Origin: Paracoccaceae bacterium
Lineage (GTDB): Bacteria; Pseudomonadota; Alphaproteobacteria; Rhodobacterales; Rhodobacteraceae
DNA: 17,860 nt
NCBI GenBank assembly: GCA_003512825.1
Contig: DOOI01000179.1
Location: 1-17,860, forward strand
Direction: 5' to 3'
Shown: one piece after another, positions 15,707 to 17,860 of the stretch
Position numbering within the stretch: the first letter of the stretch is position 1
How the letters are laid out: each line of letters starts with the position of its first letter
Program-made: the position numbers and the translations under genes
Notes under the pieces: model-generated
Database searches by the model: none
Told to the model about the DNA's origin: nothing
What the model saw: only the letters and a program-made list of their open reading frames with translations

Positions 15707-16735
15707 ATGACCGCCCTCACCGAATATCAACGCCTTGAGGCCACAGGGCTGTGGCGCGTCTCACCTGACGTGCAGCGTCGGGAGGTCATCGTGTCTTTGG
15801 GCGATGCCACGATTGTCATTTCCGATTCCTCTGACAAACCGCTCGCGCATTGGTCTATAGCAGCGGTCGCTCGGGCAAACCCGGGCGGTATTCCTGCCAT
15901 TTTTCACCCCGATGGCGATGTCGGCGAAACACTAGAACTAGGTGAAGAGGCCGCCGAAATGATTGCGGCGATGGAAAAGCTTCGGGGCGCAATTGCGCGG
16001 CGCAGGCCACGCCCCGGGCGGCTCCGCGCAGTTAGTTTTGGGGCCATCATTTCAGGAATTGCCGCTTTGGGTGTATTTTGGCTGCCAGATGCCATGGTTC
16101 GCCATGCCCTCAGCGTGGTTCCTGCTGCACGCAAGGCGACAATCGGCGAGGCAATGCTCGATGAAATGCGCCGGATGACCGGACCGCGCTGCACCGAGGC
16201 CTCTGCCTTGCCTGCTTTGGGCCGATTGGCCAATCGGTTACAAGATGCATCTGGCAAGGCACCTACCTTGGCCGTGATTTCTACAGGCGTCACGGGCGTG
16301 AAGGCACTGCCCGGCGGCTTATTGCTTGTGGATCGCCGCTTGATTGAGGAAGAAGAGGCGCCAGATGCGCTTGCCGGTTATATTCTAGCGGCAATGGATG
16401 CCAGTCGCTTGAAAACGCCACTCGAGGGACTTTTGGAGTCCTCTGGAATTGTCGCCACCTTCCAGCTTTTGACAACTGGAGAACTGCCGCCAGACGCAAT
16501 GCGGGAATATTCCGAGACCCTATTGGCCGCACCTTGGCCCCCAATCCATCCGACGGATCTATTGGGGGCATTCCGTCGCAACGAAGTGCGGTCTACTCCC
16601 TTTGCAAACCGTCTGCCCGAAGGGCATCCCGAAATCCAAACCCTCAAGGCCAAAGACCCCTATCCAGAAGCGGCACCGCGCCCGGTATTGGATGACGCCG
16701 ACTGGGTAAGGTTGCAGGGGATTTGCGGCAACTAA
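15707..16735 (+). CDS. Membrane-anchored protein, likely degenerate M48-type peptidase
   Basis: This 342-residue protein is of uncertain function. Residues 1-95 form a small beta-rich domain (REVIVSLGDATIVISD). One transmembrane segment spans about 108-127 (VSFGAIISGIAALGVFWLP). The following region contains KALPGGLLLVDRRLIEEEE (199-217) and ALAGYILAAMDASRL (221-235). In M48 metallopeptidases the same layout is ALPGG, a hydrophobic strand, a Leu-Leu turn, then LAxVLAHEIGH. Here that helix reads LAAMDAS, so both zinc histidines and the catalytic glutamate are absent. I infer a non-catalytic M48-like fold, perhaps a chaperone or scaffold. The start at 15707 has only weak ribosome-site evidence. 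It follows the synthetase by 95 bp and converges with the SPOR gene, sharing a hairpin over its stop. Confidence 0.78.
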   Translation: MTALTEYQRLEATGLWRVSPDVQRREVIVSLGDATIVISDSSDKPLAHWSIAAVARANPGGIPAIFHPDGDVGETLELGEEAAEMIAAMEKLRGAIARRRPRPGRLRAVSFGAIISGIAALGVFWLPDAMVRHALSVVPAARKATIGEAMLDEMRRMTGPRCTEASALPALGRLANRLQDASGKAPTLAVISTGVTGVKALPGGLLLVDRRLIEEEEAPDALAGYILAAMDASRLKTPLEGLLESSGIVATFQLLTTGELPPDAMREYSETLLAAPWPPIHPTDLLGAFRRNEVRSTPFANRLPEGHPEIQTLKAKDPYPEAAPRPVLDDADWVRLQGICGN

Positions 16736-16747
16736 ACGCCCCTGCAA
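16712..16747. terminator. Hairpin spanning the stop of the M48-like gene, shared by convergent genes
   Basis: The arms TTGCAGGGG and CCCCTGCAA pair perfectly over nine bases around an 18-base loop that contains the last codons and stop of the plus-strand gene. The opposite gene's stop begins just 8 bases beyond it. There is no T-run on either strand, so the terminator role is inferred from position. Confidence 0.45.
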
Positions 16748-16754
16748 GCACAAC

Positions 16755-17860
16755 TTACCTCAGAAAGGCATCCCGAAAACCGGCCACGCGGATCGCACCT
16801 AGGGCTTGTGCCGCCTCGATCTCATTGGCGAAGGGGCCCGCCATGACCAGCTGCAAGCCTTTGCCGCCCCGTGTCACTTTGCTCGACGCTACAGGTAGAC
16901 CCATACCCTGTAGCCGCCCCATCGTGGTTTGTGCGTTTTGGGGGATGTTGAAACTTGCGACTTGGACGTAGCGGGCGCCGGGTTTGGCGGTTTGGGATGC
17001 TAGATATTGTGTGCGGGGCTTGTCCGCGCGGGCCGCTACAGCGCGGTCTTCACGGGGCGCGGAAGAGCTGATCCGCGGGGATGTCGATTTGATCGGCTGG
17101 CCCGACTGAGTGGAGAGGACGACGACGCGCTTGCCTTGGGCTTGGGCCGCGTAAGCCTGCTGCTGAACGCTCATGTCCACATAAGGAAAGACGAGGTCCG
17201 GATTGAAAGCGGTCACATCGGCGCCGGAGCGCGTGTCGATCAAGCGATGCGGCACCTCTCGGGTCCAGCGGAGATACATCTGCGCGCGACCTTCCAGCGT
17301 TTGATGGGCGCGTTTGGGATTCAAACGGTCATCTTCCCAGACACGACGCCACCCTTTTGGAGGCTGGCCGACATCCGTGGATTGCGCCTGAATTGCCGCG
17401 ACATGGCGCGGCACCACGCGGGTGGTTGGACTGATCGTGCTGAGGGCGCTTTGGGCGTAGGGCGTGCCATGGATTGCCGTCGTGCCGCGATAGTTCGTTC
17501 CGCCCGTCGGAGCTTGGCCCTGAGGGCCGCACCGCGCGCCCACATTGGGTGCGACGTAACGCTGTGCGACAGGCGACAGGTTCGGACAGCCGGTGGCCAC
17601 GGAACCCACCGCAGCAGAGCGATATTGCGCCCCAGCGGGCACCGCGACCGTGCGGGACGCAGGCACAATGATGCGGGGCGTCGCAGCAGCTGGCGGAGCA
17701 TAGATCGGCGCACGAGCAACGGCGAGGGGCGCCGGGCGGACGGCAGGCTGGACATAGACTGGCGCAGGCGCGCTCGCCACCTGCCTCGCAGGCGCGGCGC
17801 GGGCGGGGGCTTGCGGCGCGGGGGCGGTGGCGACGCCCATCGTCGCAGGAAATACGCGCA
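16755..17860 (-). CDS. SPOR-domain protein, N-terminus off the window (partial)
   Basis: The reading frame stays open to the right edge. The first in-frame ATG (17840) is preceded by six open codons ending FPAT, which could be the end of a signal peptide, so the true start probably lies outside. The visible 367 codons have a Pro/Ala-rich low-complexity linker for about the first 80 residues. A unique middle region follows (GWRRVWEDDRLNPKRAH, then LRWTREVPHRLIDTRSGAD), then a Ser/Arg-rich spacer, then a C-terminal SPOR domain of about 75 residues (ARYVQVASFNIPQNAQTTMGRL to the final AGFRDAFLR). SPOR domains bind denuded septal peptidoglycan, so the protein is probably periplasmic or outer-membrane-associated. 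A cysteine pair occurs in the linker region (SVATGCPNLSP, GARCGPQG). Function beyond septal binding is unknown. Confidence 0.85.
   Translation of the reverse strand, partial: RVFPATMGVATAPAPQAPARAAPARQVASAPAPVYVQPAVRPAPLAVARAPIYAPPAAATPRIIVPASRTVAVPAGAQYRSAAVGSVATGCPNLSPVAQRYVAPNVGARCGPQGQAPTGGTNYRGTTAIHGTPYAQSALSTISPTTRVVPRHVAAIQAQSTDVGQPPKGWRRVWEDDRLNPKRAHQTLEGRAQMYLRWTREVPHRLIDTRSGADVTAFNPDLVFPYVDMSVQQQAYAAQAQGKRVVVLSTQSGQPIKSTSPRISSSAPREDRAVAARADKPRTQYLASQTAKPGARYVQVASFNIPQNAQTTMGRLQGMGLPVASSKVTRGGKGLQLVMAGPFANEIEAAQALGAIRVAGFRDAFLR

Noticed and set aside
1..17860. Mobile element, prophage, CRISPR or tRNA signals
   Set aside because: No transposase or integrase frame, no direct-repeat array, no attachment-site duplication and no cloverleaf seen on either strand by eye.

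Overview
The window looks like chromosomal DNA of an alphaproteobacterium of the Rhodobacteraceae (roseobacter group). This rests on recognisable gene families: a DmdC-type 592-residue acyl-CoA dehydrogenase, a roseobacter-style Hint_2 protein without its cysteine, an alphaproteobacterial IleS, and a SPOR protein with a Pro/Ala-rich linker. I saw no integrase, transposase, CRISPR array, tRNA or rRNA. This is ordinary, densely packed core and accessory chromosome. No gap between genes exceeds about 260 bp.

Region 1 (1-6320, all minus strand) is a fatty-acid or acyl-CoA beta-oxidation operon. In transcription order it encodes a MerR regulator, a DmdC-like large acyl-CoA dehydrogenase, a long-chain-type acyl-CoA dehydrogenase, a glutathione S-transferase-like protein, a thiolase (FadA type) and the N-terminal part of a FadB/FadJ-type multifunctional protein that runs off the left edge. 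Gaps are 14-54 bp. Together these supply the dehydrogenation, hydration/dehydrogenation and thiolysis steps. Two matching imperfect dyads (arms TGACG/CGTCA), 33 bp apart, lie upstream of the MerR gene and are good candidates for its operators.

Region 2 (6321-7856) has a second, paralogous MerR gene (minus) divergent from two translationally coupled PaaI-like hotdog thioesterases (plus). A perfect 26-bp palindrome closes that unit and faces ileS. Region 3 (7865-11437) has ileS (minus) divergent from a group III truncated haemoglobin (plus). The IleS C-terminal zinc knuckle has lost its fourth cysteine.

Region 4 (11475-13900, minus) holds a Hint-domain protein, a sulfotransferase-family protein and an EamA/DMT transporter, the last two closely linked. 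Region 5 (13986-17860) has an acyl-CoA synthetase and a membrane-anchored protein that I read as a degenerate M48-type peptidase (both plus). Convergent to these is a SPOR-domain protein whose N-terminus lies beyond the right edge.

The common theme is acyl-CoA metabolism: activation by the synthetase, beta-oxidation by the left operon, and thioester hydrolysis by the hotdog pair. I found no clear evidence of a wholly new system. The most distinctive points are the paired MerR dyads, the two paralogous MerR genes, the M48-like protein without HExxH, the IleS zinc-ligand loss, and the Asp/Glu difference within the tandem thioesterases.
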